Part shown: positions 1 to 11,328 of the stretch, piece by piece
Position numbering within the stretch: position 1 is the first letter of the stretch
Layout: each line of letters starts with the position of its first letter
DNA from: Archivesica marissinica
Lineage: Eukaryota; Mollusca; Bivalvia; Venerida; Vesicomyidae
NCBI GenBank assembly: GCA_014843695.1
Contig: CM026404.1
Span: forward strand, 87,120,953-87,184,952
Length of the DNA stretch: 64,000 bases
Reading direction: 5' to 3'
Notes under the pieces: generated by a model
What the model saw: only the letters and a program-made list of their open reading frames with translations
Told to the model about the DNA's origin: nothing
Databases searched by the model: none
Position numbers and translations under genes: made by a program

Positions 1-146
1 CATTCACTGAATTGCAAAACAACTGTACATTCACTGAATTGCAAAACAGCTGTACATTCACTGAATTGCAAAACAGCTGTACATTCACTGAATTGCAAAA
101 CAGCTGTACATTCACTGAATTGCAAAACAGCTGTACATTCACTTTC
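1..146. repeat. 27-bp minisatellite, about 5 copies
   Basis: A 27-bp unit containing attgcaaaacagctgta repeats about five times from the window edge and stops where the next array begins. The true left end is outside the window. No coding content. Confidence 0.9.
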
Positions 147-2195
147 CCATTTACATGTTATATAGTACAGTAATGCCCCTTTACATGTTATATCATAGAG
201 TAATGCCCCCTTTACATGTTATATAGTAGAGTAATGCCCCTTTACATGTTATATAATAGAGTGATGCGCCTTTACATGTTATATAATAGAGTAATGCCCC
301 TTTACATGTTATATAATAGAGTGATGCGCCTTTACATGTTATATCATAGAGTAATGCCCCCTTTACATGTTATATAGTAGAGTAATGCCCCTTTACATGT
401 TATATAATAGAGTGATGCGCCTTTACATGTTATATAGTAGAGTAATGCGCCTTTACATGTTATATAATAGAGTAATGCCCCCTTTGTATGTTATATAGTA
501 GAGTAATGCCCCCTTTACATGTTATATAATAGAGTAATGCCCCCTTTGCATGTTATATAGAAGAGTGGCTCCCCTTTACATGTTATATAGTAGAGTGGCT
601 CCCCTTTACATGTTATATAGTAGAGTAATGCCCCCTTTACATGTTATATAATAGAGTAATGCCCCCTTTGCATGTTATATAGAAGAGTGGCTCCCCTTTA
701 CATGTTATATAGTAGAGTNNNNNNNNNNNNNNNNNNNNNNNNNNNNNNNNNNNNNNNNNNNNNNNNNNNNNNNNNNNNNNNNNNNNNNNNNNNNNNNNNN
801 NNNNNNNNNNNNNNNNNNNNNNNNNNNNNNNNNNNNNNNNNNNNNNNNNNNNNNNNNNNNNNNNNNNNNNNNNNNNNNNNNNNNNNNNNNNNNNNNNNNN
901 NNNNNNNNNNNNNNNNNNNNNNNNNNNNNNNNNNNNNNNNNNNNNNNNNNNNNNNNNNNNNNNNNNNNNNNNNNNNNNNNNNNNNNNNNNNNNNNNNNNN
1001 NNNNNNNNNNNNNNNNNNNNNNNNNNNNNNNNNNNNNNNNNNNNNNNNNNNNNNNNNNNNNNNNNNNNNNNNNNNNNNNNNNNNNNNNNNNNNNNNNNNN
1101 NNNNNNNNNNNNNNNNNNNNNNNNNNNNNNNNNNNNNNNNNNNNNNNNNNNNNNNNNNNNNNNNNNNNNNNNNNNNNNNNNNNNNNNNNNNNNNNNNNNN
1201 NNNNNNNNNNNNNNNNNNNNNNNNNNNNNNNNNNNNNNNNNNNNNNNNNNNNNNNNNNNNNNNNNNNNNNNNNNNNNNNNNNNNNNNNNNNNNNNNNNNN
1301 NNNNNNNNNNNNNNNNNNNNNNNNNNNNNNNNNNNNNNNNNNNNNNNNNNNNNNNNNNNNNNNNNNNNNNNNNNNNNNNNNNNNNNNNNNNNNNNNNNNN
1401 NNNNNNNNNNNNNNNNNNNNNNNNNNNNNNNNNNNNNNNNNNNNNNNNNNNNNNNNNNNNNNNNNNNNNNNNNNNNNNNNNNNNNNNNNNNNNNNNNNNN
1501 NNNNNNNNNNNNNNNNNNNNNNNNNNNNNNNNNNNNNNNNNNNNNNNNNNNNNNNNNNNNNNNNNNNNNNNNNNNNNNNNNNNNNNNNNNNNNNNNNNNN
1601 NNNNNNNNNNNNNNNNNNNNNNNNNNNNNNNNNNNNNNNNNNNNNNNNNNNNNNNNNNNNNNNNNNNNNNNNNNNNNNNNNNNNNNNNNNNNNNNNNNNN
1701 NNNNNNNNNNNNNNNNNNTATATAGTAGAGTGGCTCCCCTTTACATGCTATATAGTAGAGTGCTCCCCTTTACATGTTATATAGTAGAGTAATGCCCCTT
1801 TACATGTTATATAGTAGAGTAATGCCCCCTTTACATGTTATATAGTAGAGTAATGCCCCCTTTACATGTTATATAGTAGAGTAATGCCCCTTTACATGGT
1901 ATATAGTAGAGTGGCTCCCCATTACAGTTATATAGTAGAGTGGCTCCCCTTTACATGTTATATAGTAGAGTGGTCCCCTTTACATGTTATATAGTAGAGT
2001 GGCTCCCCTTTACATGTTATATAGTAGAGTGGCTCCCCTTTACATGTTATATAGTAGAGTGGCTCCCCTTTGCATGTTATATAGTAGAGTGTGGCTCCCC
2101 TTTACATGTTATATAGTAGAGTGGCTCCCCTTTGCATGTTATATAGTAGAGTGTGGCTCCCCTTTACATGTTATATAGTTACATGTTATATAGTA
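147..2195. repeat. ~30-bp minisatellite interrupted by an assembly gap
   Basis: Units of about 29-32 bp built on tttacatgttatatagtag repeat on both sides of the N block. Two variants alternate in blocks, one ending gtaatgcccc and one ending gtggctcccc. Open frames through it (for example 1984-2178) are only the repeat read as codons. Confidence 0.95.
719..1718. other. Assembly gap of exactly 1000 N
   Basis: The N run is exactly 1000 bases, which suggests a placeholder length rather than a measured one. It lies inside a minisatellite, so the array was probably too repetitive to close. Its real length is unknown. Confidence 0.97.
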
Positions 2196-2487
2196 GACTG
2201 GTACCCAGCTTTATCATCGCCATGATCATGTTCTGATTGATTCCGATTTATAAAATTAATGTATTCAGTGAGGCTTACATAGGTAACTAAAAACTTCCAT
2301 TTAATCAGTGATTTATGGAGTGATATAACTGCGCCTGAAGCACAAAACAAAACGCATAGCGGTTTTGCCACCATTTTAATGTACTTAATGGAATAATCTC
2401 GGCATTCATCTAGTGCATGAAAACAATGTCCTAATTAAAACTCTCCTCCTAATTGCTCCTTGATGTCTAAAATAGTGGTGAAATCAA

Positions 2488-2723
2488 TTAACCCTTTCAA
2501 CACCACAGACCTCTAAATTGGCTTACAAAAAAGTGTAGATCCAGATGAGCCGGCTCGTGACGAGCCGTCTCATCAGGTCTGCACTTTTTTCAAGTAATAT
2601 AACGATTTTTAGAAAAAATTACCCATTTTGATAAATGAACTGATCCAAATGTTGTTATTAATTTATTGGTCTAAAAATATCATGGACCAGTCCATGTCAG
2701 TTACTTGGTGTTGAATGGGTTAA
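2488..2723. mobile_element. TTAA-bounded MITE, family F2, copy 1
   Basis: A 236-bp element bounded by TTAA with near-perfect terminal inverted repeats: taaccctttcaacacca on the left, and tggtgttgaatgggtta on the right. Inside is a strong hairpin around ggctcgtgacgagcc flanked by matching arms. There is no ORF, so it is a non-autonomous element. TTAA target use is typical of piggyBac-type transposases (family knowledge). Other copies: 3914-5560, 8910-9150 and 17450-17691. Confidence 0.85.
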
Positions 2724-2857
2724 ACTCTGGAGAACATGCTATGGACAAAACCAAATATAGTCCACTAATGAAATGTAAATAGCAGTATAATTGCTAGAGA
2801 CCACCCTGTATTGTTGACATTGTAAGCTATATAAACTTTATTATTGAAGCCATATTC

Positions 2858-3113
2858 TACATCTGGACTGGTAATCCAGGGATCGCAGGTTCGATCCACC
2901 GTCTGACACTAATAAAATTAACAGTCTTTCAGATAGGACTTTAAACCGAGGTCGGTGTCGGTGCTGTACACCGTGCACGTAAAAGAACCAGAGGAGACTC
3001 TGGAATGGGTCTCTGTCTGTATCATTATCACTATCCTCCAACAATCTTAAATGACTAATCTGTTCAGGAGGCGTCACTCATATAGGCAACCGGTAGCGAC
3101 GATAAATAAACGT
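2858..3113 (+). mobile_element. tRNA-headed SINE, family S2
   Basis: The head reads like a tRNA: an anticodon-type stem around ctggactggtaatccag, then a B-box-like ggttcgatcc. A body follows, and a tail ending ggcaaccggtagcgacgataaataaacgt-like sequence. The 5' end is slightly truncated. Related copies are at 16841-16973, 42431-42632, 42735-43013, 43446-43678 and 62576-62893. Confidence 0.75.
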
Positions 3114-3418
3114 AAAACACACACAAATTCTACACACTACTTTGCAAAATTATATGTTTCCAAACTCGTTTTAGCCCTTATACAATCATGCAGTTCAAAC
3201 TCCAGAATTGTTTCACTATCTCTCACTTAGAAGTAAAATATCAAAATTTATCTATATATATGTCTGCCATTGGGAAAATGCGGCCATTTAATTAATGAAC
3301 AAAATTCATAATTGAGATTTTTAATGTTTTCTAAATGTCTGAACTCCTGTGATTATTCTGTGAATATTTTACGCATTTAATATCTTCATTAGTTTATATT
3401 TTTATTTAAGGAATAATT
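3114..3418. other. AT-rich spacer, nothing recognised
   Basis: About 300 bases of AT-rich sequence between a SINE and a foldback element. No tandem structure, coding frame or RNA gene was seen. Confidence 0.5.
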
Positions 3419-3795
3419 CGCGGGTTAATAGTTTCCATCGAGGTATGAACCACATTGGGCGTCGTTAAAGTGTGCGGAGGCCGAAGGCATCCACGCTAAC
3501 TTTAAGCACACCCACTGTAGTTTGGTCATACCTCGATGGAAACTATTAACCCATAATTCATTACTTGCGACTTGCTGTGTGTCAGATCTTATAAATAGAC
3601 CATCCTTGCAACAGCATAAACTGTAAGACATGCCTTTTCTTGTGAGGAACAGTGCCCAACACTATGAATGTGCATGTCAGCTGCATATCATTAGTGAGGA
3701 AATTCATACTAAAATGGATACAATCAGGGCACATATGTTCATCGAAGGAAATGCAATAGCGATGTAGATATATTTCTATAATGTGTTCCCAGGTC
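3419..3795. mobile_element. Foldback element, family F1, copy 1
   Basis: It starts with gggttaatagtttccatcg, which is repeated in reverse complement about 110 bases later, giving a hairpin. A conserved non-coding body of about 240 bp follows. The same hairpin-plus-body order recurs at 10729-11035, 18765-19175 and 61766-62392, so this is one dispersed family and not a local duplication. No ORF of its own. Confidence 0.75.
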
Positions 3796-3913
3796 ATGTA
3801 AATAATACTAATAAATGTTTTTTTTAAGTTTCTGACCTTGACCTTGAGCCTGGGTGGAGGTCATCATTGATATGTTACTATGGTGATTAGGAGTATAGTG
3901 CACCAATATCAGC

Positions 3914-5560
3914 TTAACCCTTTCAACACCACAGGCCTCTCAATAGGCTTACAAAAAGTGTAGACCCAGATGAGCCTGTGGCTTGTGAAGAGCCGTCTCA
4001 TCAGGATCTGCACTTTTTGCCAGTAATATTATTATAGACAAAAATTACCCATTTTGATAAATGTACTGGTCCAAATGTAATTTTCTTATAAATTTATTGT
4101 TCTGAAAATATCATGCATCAGTCCATGTCAGTTACTTGGTGTTGAATGGGTGCACCAGTCCATGTCAGTTACCTGGTGTTGAATGGGTGCACCAGTCCAT
4201 GTCAGTTACCTGGTGTTGAATGGGTGCACCAGTCCATGTCAGTTACCTGGTGTTGAATGGGTGCACCAGTCCATGTCAGTTACTTGGTGTTGAATGGGTG
4301 CACCAGTCCATGTCAGTTACCTGGTGTTGAATGGGTGCACCAGTCCATGTCAGCTACTTGGTGTTGAATGGGTGCACCAGTCCATGTCAGTTACTTGGTG
4401 TTGAATGGGTGCACCAGTCCATGTCAGTTACTTGGTGTTGAATGGGTGCACCAGTCCATGTCAGTTACCTGGTGTTGAATGGGTGCACCAGTCCATGTCA
4501 GTTACCTGGTGTTGAATGGGTGCACCAGTCCATGTCAGTTACCTGGTGTTGAATGGGTGCACCAGTCCATGTCAGTTACCTGGTGTTGAATGGGTGCACC
4601 AGTCCATGTCAGTTACTTGGTGTTGAATGGGTGCACCAGTCCATGTCAGTTACTTGGTGTTGAATGGGTGCACCAGTCCATGTCAGTTACTTGGTGTTGA
4701 ATGGGTGCACCAGTCCATGTCAGTTACTTGGTGTTGAATGGGTGCACCAGTCCATGTCAGTTACTTGGTGTTGAATGGGTGCACCAGTCCATGTCAGTTA
4801 CCTGGTGTTGAATGGGTGCACCAGTCCATGTCAGTTACTTGGTGTTGAATGGGTGCACCAGTCCATGTCAGTTACTTGGTGTTGAATGGGTGCACCAGTC
4901 CATGTCAGTTACTTGGTGTTGAATGGGTGCACCAGTCCATGTCAGTTACCTGGTGTTGAATGGGTGCACCAGTCCATGTCAGTTACTTGGTGTTGAATGG
5001 GTGCACCAGTCCATGTCAGTTACTTGGTGTTGAATGGGTACACCAGTCCATGTCAGTTACCTGGTGTTGAATGGGTACACCAGTCCATGTCAGTTACTTG
5101 GTGTTGAATGGGTACACCAGTCCATGTCAGTTACCTGGTGTTGAATGGGTACACCAGTCCATGTCAGTTACTTGGTGTTGAATGGGTACACCAGTCCATG
5201 TCAGTTACCTGGTGTTGAATGGGTACACCAGTCCATGTCAGTTACTTGGTGTTGAATGGGTACACCAGTCCATGTCAGTTACCTGGTGTTGAATGGGTAC
5301 ACCAGTCCATGTCAGTTACTTGGTGTTGAATGGGTACACCAGTCCATGTCAGTTACCTGGTGTTGAATGGGTACACCAGTCCATGTCAGTTACTTGGTGT
5401 TGAATGGGTACACCAGTCCATGTCAGTTACCTGGTGTTGAATGGGTACACCAGTCCATGTCAGTTACTTGGTGTTGAATGGGTACACCAGTCCATGTCAG
5501 TTACCTGGTGTTGAATGGGTACACCAGTCCATGTCAGTTACCTGGTGTTGAATGGGTTAA
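3914..5560. mobile_element. F2 MITE with terminal tandem expansion, copy 2
   Basis: Both TTAA ends and the F2 terminal repeats are present, but the element is about 1.65 kb instead of about 240 bp. The extra length is a 37-bp array made from the right terminal segment of the MITE itself. The left end and hairpin look like the other copies. Confidence 0.85.
4108..5556. repeat. 37-bp minisatellite inside an F2 MITE
   Basis: About 39 copies of a 37-bp unit containing caccagtccatgtcagttac. The first ~24 carry gggtgcacc. From about 5036 on they carry gggtacacc, and in that second block cctgg and cttgg variants alternate almost strictly, giving a 74-bp dimer. Confidence 0.95.
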
Positions 5561-5875
5561 ATATGAAAGTGATAAACCAACTATAATGGACACAAGTTTT
5601 TTTGTTACAAGCGTTTTTACATTATTAGATAATGGTTAAAATTGCAGTGCAAATGTGAAGTACTAGAATTTACTGGAATTCACCATCAATATTACAGTTT
5701 GGAAATGGCCTAAATAAAACAAGATTCTTTATTACTGTGTTATTTGCTAAATGGATGAAACTGGATACAAAACAAATGTTTAACTTTCAATTTCACGTCC
5801 ATTTTCACAAGCTTGGAAATAATCAGTAATACTACTTTGAATAATGTGCGATATTTTTGGAAGGTCATACGTTTT
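5561..5875. other. AT-rich spacer
   Basis: Unique-looking AT-rich DNA between the expanded MITE and a SINE. No gene, RNA or repeat was recognised. Confidence 0.5.
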
Positions 5876-6099
5876 TAAACTTTATTTATTTTACAATGAT
5901 TGGGAAGCAAGTTTTAACAACTTATATTAATCACTCTCGTTGGCGCGGATGAAAGCGTATATGTGTGGGAGGAAACCGGAATACCCAGAGAAAACTCACC
6001 TGTCCGATCTGGCGACCATCGTACCATCGTACCATCTCACATACTTCCCGGTCCGAGGATTGAACCCGGGTTGCATTGGTGAGAAGCGAGCGCGCTAAC
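5876..6099 (-). mobile_element. tRNA-headed SINE, family S4
   Basis: Read on the minus strand, it has a tRNA-like head with a B-box-like segment (cggttcaatcc type), a middle containing cacacatatacgctttcatc, and a tail with gagagtgattaatataagtt and a caatcgttgt-type end. The tail is shared with S3. Other copies: 40962-41201, 56614-56844, and tails at 7764-7856 and 62398-62520. Confidence 0.7.
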
Positions 6100-6239
6100 A
6101 AACAACTGCGTTAATCGGACAGCCTATATCAGTGTAATAGACTGTCGAGGTAGATACCACTACATATTGACAAAACAATATAGAGACAGAATTATTTAAA
6201 TTGACACTACATCAGCGAAAATAGCGTATTTCTACAGAA

Positions 6240-6440
6240 TTCTATTATATGGTATAATTCTTCTCCACAAACCAGTTTTGTATATACATGGAATGCAATA
6301 TTTATATAAGTTTTTTTAATATTAATAATATAAAATGTCATTGTTTAATTAACTGCATTGCTTTGTATCTATGTACAGAAAAAATAAAATAAATGGGGTG
6401 ACCCGAAAGGGGCCTCAATATTAAATTTTTTTCCCCCCAA
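6240..6440. repeat. Dispersed segment A, lacking the F2 insertion
   Basis: This segment is the inverted counterpart of 8800-9215. The right-hand copy carries an F2 MITE at a TTAA. Here the same site (tattattaatattaa) is empty. No coding content is apparent. Confidence 0.8.
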
Positions 6441-6639
6441 ATATTTGCCACAGAATCTGACTTCAACTAATAAACAAGCGTCGTATACGACATAAAATTG
6501 TTGACATAAAATAATGTAAATAGGGTCATGAGCAATACGTGTGTATCCCGATTTACAGCATTTACAGCTGTATGTCACATTTATTGACTGATCAGATTTA
6601 AAATATCACTAACTGACAGTATCATATGCTTAGCATAGA

Positions 6640-7004
6640 CTCTAATAAGACAAGCCAATTGAGGAGCGTGGCTGACCGCTATATCAAATCCTACTTTCAC
6701 CTTTGAGAGACCGCAAAAACACTGTTTATTGATTGAAAGTTAGTGTTCTAATTTTTTTTCTTCAATTTTTTAATTTCAGTTACACACTCATAAATATACT
6801 GATGTATGGAGACTTCCCTGACTTTTTTTAAATAATCGGGGCAATTTAATGTATACAAATTATTTTAGCTCGATTACGAAACAAGTTCTTTCAACTTATA
6901 TTAATCACTCTCGAGACCTCATTCCTGATGGAATCCATCGCCATGAAGGAGAGAGAAGTGGAATTTAAATGCCTTGCCTAAGGGCACAATCGTAATGGCT
7001 CCAG
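6640..7004. repeat. Inverted segment B, left copy, with S3 SINE piece
   Basis: About 365 bp that recur in reverse complement at 9931-10335. The part from 6855 is a 5'-truncated S3 SINE on the minus strand. At about 6783 it holds one monomer resembling the 39-bp array that begins 290 bases further right. Confidence 0.75.
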
Positions 7005-7069
7005 CGGGGCAATTTGAATGAAATGTCACATCTTTACACACAGACGTCAACCAAATCATCACCCAACTC

Positions 7070-7763
7070 GTTCATATATGGTCATAAATATACCGGTGTA
7101 CGGAAATTTCCTGTACCTGCTCATAAATATACTGGTGTACGGTAATTTCACTAACACACTCATAAATATATTGGTGTACGGTAATTTCACTAACACACTC
7201 ATAAATATACTGGTGTACGGTAATTTCCTGTACCTGCTCATAAATATACTGGTGTACGGTAATTTCATGTACACACTCATAAATATACTGGTGTACGGTA
7301 ATTTCCTGTACCTGCTCATAAATATACTGGTGTACGGTAATTTCCTGTACCTGCTCATAAATATACTGATGTACGGTAATTTCACGTACACACTCATAAA
7401 TATACTGATGTACGGTAATTTCACGTACACACTCATAAATATACTGGTGTACGGTAATTTCACGTACACACTCATAAATATACTGGTGTATGGTAATTTC
7501 ACTAACACAATCTTAAATATGCTGGTGTATGGTAATTTCACGTACACACTCATAAATATACTGGTGTACGGTAATTTCATGTACACACTCTTAAATATAC
7601 TGGTGTACGGTAATTTCACGTACACACTCATAAATATACTGGTGTATGGTAATTTCACGTACACACTCATAAATATACTGGTGTACGGTAATTTCACTAA
7701 CACACTCATAAATATACTGGTGTACGGTAATTTCACGTACACACTCATAAATATACTGGTGTA
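7070..7763. repeat. 39-bp minisatellite, about 18 copies
   Basis: The unit contains ctcataaatatactggtgta followed by a variable end (ctgtacctg, actaacaca, acgtacaca or atgtacaca). The period is divisible by three and the unit lacks stops, so long open frames exist on both strands. They are not genes. Confidence 0.95.
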
Positions 7764-7856
7764 CAGTAATGACCACATTTACGCTTTCATCCGCGCCAAC
7801 GAGAGTGATTAATATAAGTTGTTAGAACTTGTTTCGCAATCGTAAACTAAATAAAG
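7764..7856 (+). mobile_element. S4 SINE 3' fragment
   Basis: It begins gaccacatttacgctttcat and runs to a tail with gagagtgattaatataagtt and a cgcaatcg end. It abuts the 39-bp array, so the array replaced or grew from the upstream part of this SINE. Confidence 0.65.
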
Positions 7857-8132
7857 TTTAAACAAAATATACCACAACAACATTGCATTAGAATAAATGT
7901 CTCCTAGATCATTATGATATTGAAATATACACGATAATAACTTGAACTGTGACATTTTCCAGAAAATAGGAATAAAAAACAACTCTTAATGGAAAAATGT
8001 CATTAGATAACGAAAATACAAACATAAGCACCATCAATTTATAAATATATAATAATAATTTACTATCTATGACACAATATGCATACTAAATGCCTAGTGT
8101 TCAATCAAGGGCCATCATTATAATTATTTGAG

Positions 8133-8248
8133 AAATAATATTTGTCTTTCAGTTATTTATTGGCGAATAAAACATGGTTTGGAATTTCCGGTGCTTAGAA
8201 CGACCATGTTTTATTCGACTACAAATAACGCAAATACAAATATTATTT
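8133..8248. repeat. Short inverted repeat (foldback)
   Basis: Two arms of about 45 bp (ggcgaataaaacatggt and its complement accatgttttattcg, with matching outer parts) surround a short loop. It would fold into a long imperfect hairpin. Probably a MITE remnant. No relatives were found in the window. Confidence 0.65.
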
Positions 8249-8558
8249 CGGTTCTAACATGACAAAATATCTCAAAAGCGCAAAAATAGTTTTATAGTGC
8301 GTAAATAACATCAGAAAACAACAAAAATGCTCGCAAAATCATGTTTGATGTCACGCACTAAACATTGTTTTATTGCAGATCTAAACATGGTAAATTCCTT
8401 CTTTGCGCATGTTGACAAAATTCCGCGTCATATTAGAATAGAGGATGTAAAATATGATAACATACACATTGGTGTCTGAGAGCATATTCTAGTTGTGTGT
8501 AATGACAGAAACTTGTCTAATTAGGTATATCTTCGAATGAATAAACAAACTCCAAGAA
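8249..8558. other. AT-rich spacer
   Basis: No gene or repeat was recognised between the foldback and the next SINE. Confidence 0.45.
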
Positions 8559-8745
8559 GCTTATCATCACTGATGGTCATGGGTTCGAGCCCTGCTCAGA
8601 CCGTGTTTCTTTATATGAAAAAGTTGGAGGTTAGTGCACCAAGTACTGGTTAACCGCTGGAACCTGCCCAGAAAAGGTGTTGTTAGGTAAACTGCCCGTC
8701 GTTCATATGGACAACTGATAGTGACGTTAAACTCAAATAAATCAA
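8559..8745 (+). mobile_element. tRNA-headed SINE, family S1, 5'-truncated
   Basis: The B-box-like gggttcgagccc is present, followed by a body with tactggttaaccgctgga and gaaaaggtgttgttaggtaa. The A-box half is mostly missing. The tail resembles that of 18070-18300. Confidence 0.7.
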
Positions 8746-8799
8746 TAAATTTTAATTCAAAAATGTTGGACTTAATGATGTTAAAATGTTTGGCATTCT

Positions 8800-9215
8800 T
8801 TTTTTTTAATAATGAGGCCCCTTTCGGGTCACCCCGTTTATATTTTTTATCTGTACATACAAACAAAGCAATGCAGTTAATTACCGGTAAACAATGACAT
8901 TTTATATTATTAACCCTTTCAACACCACAGACCTCTAAATAGACTAACAAAAAGTGTAGATCCAGATGAGCCGGCTCGTGACGAGCCATCTCATCAGGAT
9001 CTGCACTTTTTGCCAGTGATATGACTATTTTTAGACATAATTACCCATTTTGATAAATGAACTTGTCCAAATGTGATTTACTGATTCATTTATTGGTCTA
9101 TGAATATCATGGACCAGTCCATGTGAGTTACTTGGTGTTGAATGGGTTAATATTAAAAAACTTATATATATATTGCATTCCATGTATATACAAAACTGGT
9201 TTGTGGAGTGGTTTC
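8800..9215. repeat. Dispersed segment A, right copy, split by an F2 MITE
   Basis: Reverse complement of 6240-6440 with an F2 element inserted at 8910-9150. The outer parts match the left copy on both sides of the insertion. Confidence 0.8.
8910..9150. mobile_element. F2 MITE, copy 3, with identifiable empty site
   Basis: A 241-bp element with F2 termini and hairpin, bounded by TTAA on each side. Comparison with 6240-6440 shows that the unoccupied locus has one TTAA where this copy has the element plus a second TTAA. That is direct evidence for TTAA duplication on insertion. Confidence 0.88.
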
Positions 9216-9261
9216 CCCAGTTAGAGAAATAGAAGGGGAAAAAAATAGAAACAAAATAATT

Positions 9262-9518
9262 TATTTATATTTCGGGTTTATGCCTGCATCAGCACCATTT
9301 CGGGCTATATTGCCGGTGGGCAGTTTACCTAACAATACCTTTCCTGGGCAGGCTCCAGCAGTTAACCAGTACTTGGGTGCACCAACCTCCGTAAGAAACT
9401 GCCAACTTTTTCATATAAATGACACGGCCTGAGCGGGGCTCGAACCCGTGACCATCAGTGATGATAGGTTACAGTGGTATATAAGTCAGTAACCTTAACC
9501 ACTCGACCACGGAGGCAG
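9262..9518 (-). mobile_element. SINE, family S1 with alternative tail
   Basis: On the minus strand the head ctccgtggtcgagtggttaa (A-box type) and B-box-like gggttcgagcccc are intact. The body matches S1, but the 3' part ends with a segment read on the plus strand as cgggtttatgcctgcatcag. The same tail variant occurs at 10383-10639. Confidence 0.75.
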
Positions 9519-9605
9519 ACAAGAAACAAAATAAACAATGCGTTTGATAGTTTCCATTTATATTATGAGCAACATCACAAATGGAAGGTAGTATAATAAT
9601 GTACA

Positions 9606-9863
9606 TTACAAAACTGCTAACCGTTTGGAATTGAATTTTTCTATTGCGTCATTTCTTAATGCAATCTCCCGTTCTATATTAATTCTGATATTGAGGTAAT
9701 TTCTGAAGTAATCGAAGTGTGGTATCACATTTCTATATTTCATTCTATAAATGAAAAATCTACATAGGATAATTATGAAGTTAACTGTTTCGCTTGCTAC
9801 AGATTTATCCAACTTACCACAGCTTATTATTTCCAAGTTTAAATCTATATTCACATTTGCCAT
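9606..9863 (-). pseudogene. Possible LINE ORF2 C-terminal fragment
   Basis: An 85-codon open stretch contains NFIIILCRFFIYRMKYRN, then a spaced LNIRINIEREIALRND segment. This resembles the basic C-terminal tail that follows reverse transcriptase in some LINE-type elements. That resemblance is from family knowledge and is weak. No RT catalytic motif is present and no upstream coding continues. A chance ORF is the main alternative. Confidence 0.3.
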
Positions 9864-9930
9864 TCTTTTTAGGTATCACACCATTAGACTATCTTCCAAG
9901 GTAACATCAAAATGAATATGTTTAGGTTCG

Positions 9931-10335
9931 TTTCAGGTTCGAAAGGCCCGGAGTTCGAGTCCCACTGGAGCCATTACGATTGTGCCCTTAGGCAAGGCAT
10001 TTAAATTCCACGTTGCCTCTTCTCTCTCCCTCGTGGTGATGCATTTCATCAGGAATGAGGTCTCGAGAGTGATTAATATAAGTTGTAAGAACTTGTTTCA
10101 CAATCAAGCTAAAATAAATTGTATACATTAAATTGCCCCGATTATTTAAAAAAAGTCAGGGAAGTCTCCATACATCAGTATATTTATGAGTGTGTAACTG
10201 AAATTAAAAAATTGAAGAAAAAAAATTAGAACACTAACTTTCAATCAATAAACAGTGTTTTTGCGGTCTCTCAAAGGTGAAAGTAGGATTTGATATAGCG
10301 GTCAGCCACGCTCCTCAATTGGCTTGTCTAATATT
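9931..10335. repeat. Inverted segment B, right copy
   Basis: Reverse complement of 6640-7004. The first 200 bases are an S3 SINE in plus orientation (gagttcgagtcccactggag). The rest is shared non-SINE sequence ending near ctcctcaattggcttgtct. Confidence 0.75.
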
Positions 10336-10382
10336 TAAACTAATATGTTTAATATACCGTATACATTGTTATGTTATTATGT

Positions 10383-10639
10383 TATATTTCGGGTTTTACG
10401 CCTGCATCAGCACCATTTTGGGCTATATCGCCGGCAGGCAGTTTACCTAACAACACCTTTCCTGGGCAGGCTCCAACGGTTAACCAGTACTTGGATGCAC
10501 CAACCTCCGTAAGAAACTGCCAACTTTTTCATATAAATGAGACACGGTCTGAGCGGGGCTCGAACCCGTGACCATCAGTGATGATAGGTTACAGTGGTAT
10601 ACAAGTCAGCGACCTTAACCACTCGACCACGGAGGCAGA
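10383..10639 (-). mobile_element. SINE, family S1 with alternative tail
   Basis: Nearly the same as 9262-9518, with an intact tRNA-like head on the minus strand. It lies beside segment B, as the other copy lies beside segment A. Confidence 0.75.
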
Positions 10640-10728
10640 CAATATATACATTGTAATATGAATTAATAGAAATGGTTATTTATCGTGTCAACTTGGAAGA
10701 CAACAGAGCAAGTACTTAAGGAATGCAC

Positions 10729-11035
10729 CGTGGGTTAATAGTTTCCATTTGAGTATGAACTACATTGCGCATGGTTATTAAAGTGTGTGGAGGCCAAACG
10801 CTAAGATTAAACGCACCAACTGTAGTTCATACTCTGATGGAAACTATTAACCCATGATTCATTACCGTACTTTTATTTACATCAATATTCAAAGAATATC
10901 AAAGAATCGCTTCCCAACACTGCGAATGCCCGCAACTTCGAGCGCATCATTAGTGAGGACATTCACAAGTAAATAGATACAAACAAGGCATAAATGTTCA
11001 TCGTAGGAAATGCAATACCGATGTAAATATATATG
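10729..11035. mobile_element. Foldback element, family F1, copy 2
   Basis: The hairpin arms (gggttaatagtttccat and its complement) are followed by a shortened body ending near gcaataccgatgtaaatata. Confidence 0.7.
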
Positions 11036-11116
11036 TATGAGATTTGACTAGTCTAGTCACAAACTGGATTAATATTAACGATTTCACTCCTAATATTATA
11101 CATTTTATTTGCGTTA

Positions 11117-11328
11117 TCATAGCGCAGTGGCAGCGCGTTCGCTTCAAGTGTGAAAGGCCCCAGAGTTTGCATCCAGCTGCAGCAGTTATGATTATACCCT
11201 TAAGGAAGGCATTTAAATTCCACATTGCCTCCTCTCTCCCTCGTGGTGATGGATACCATCAGGAATGAGGTCTTGACAGTGATTATTTGTATGAACTTGT
11301 TTCGCAATCAAGCTAAAATAAATTTGTA
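11117..11328 (+). mobile_element. tRNA-headed SINE, family S3
   Basis: The A-box-like tagcgcagtggcagcgcgtt is well preserved. The B-box region is mutated (agagtttgcatccagctg). The tail has the cgcaatcaagctaaaataaa-type end. Confidence 0.7.

Noticed and set aside
7018..7812. 264-codon repeat protein and its opposite-strand twin
   Set aside because: The 39-bp array. Both strands are open and the units have no conserved domain.
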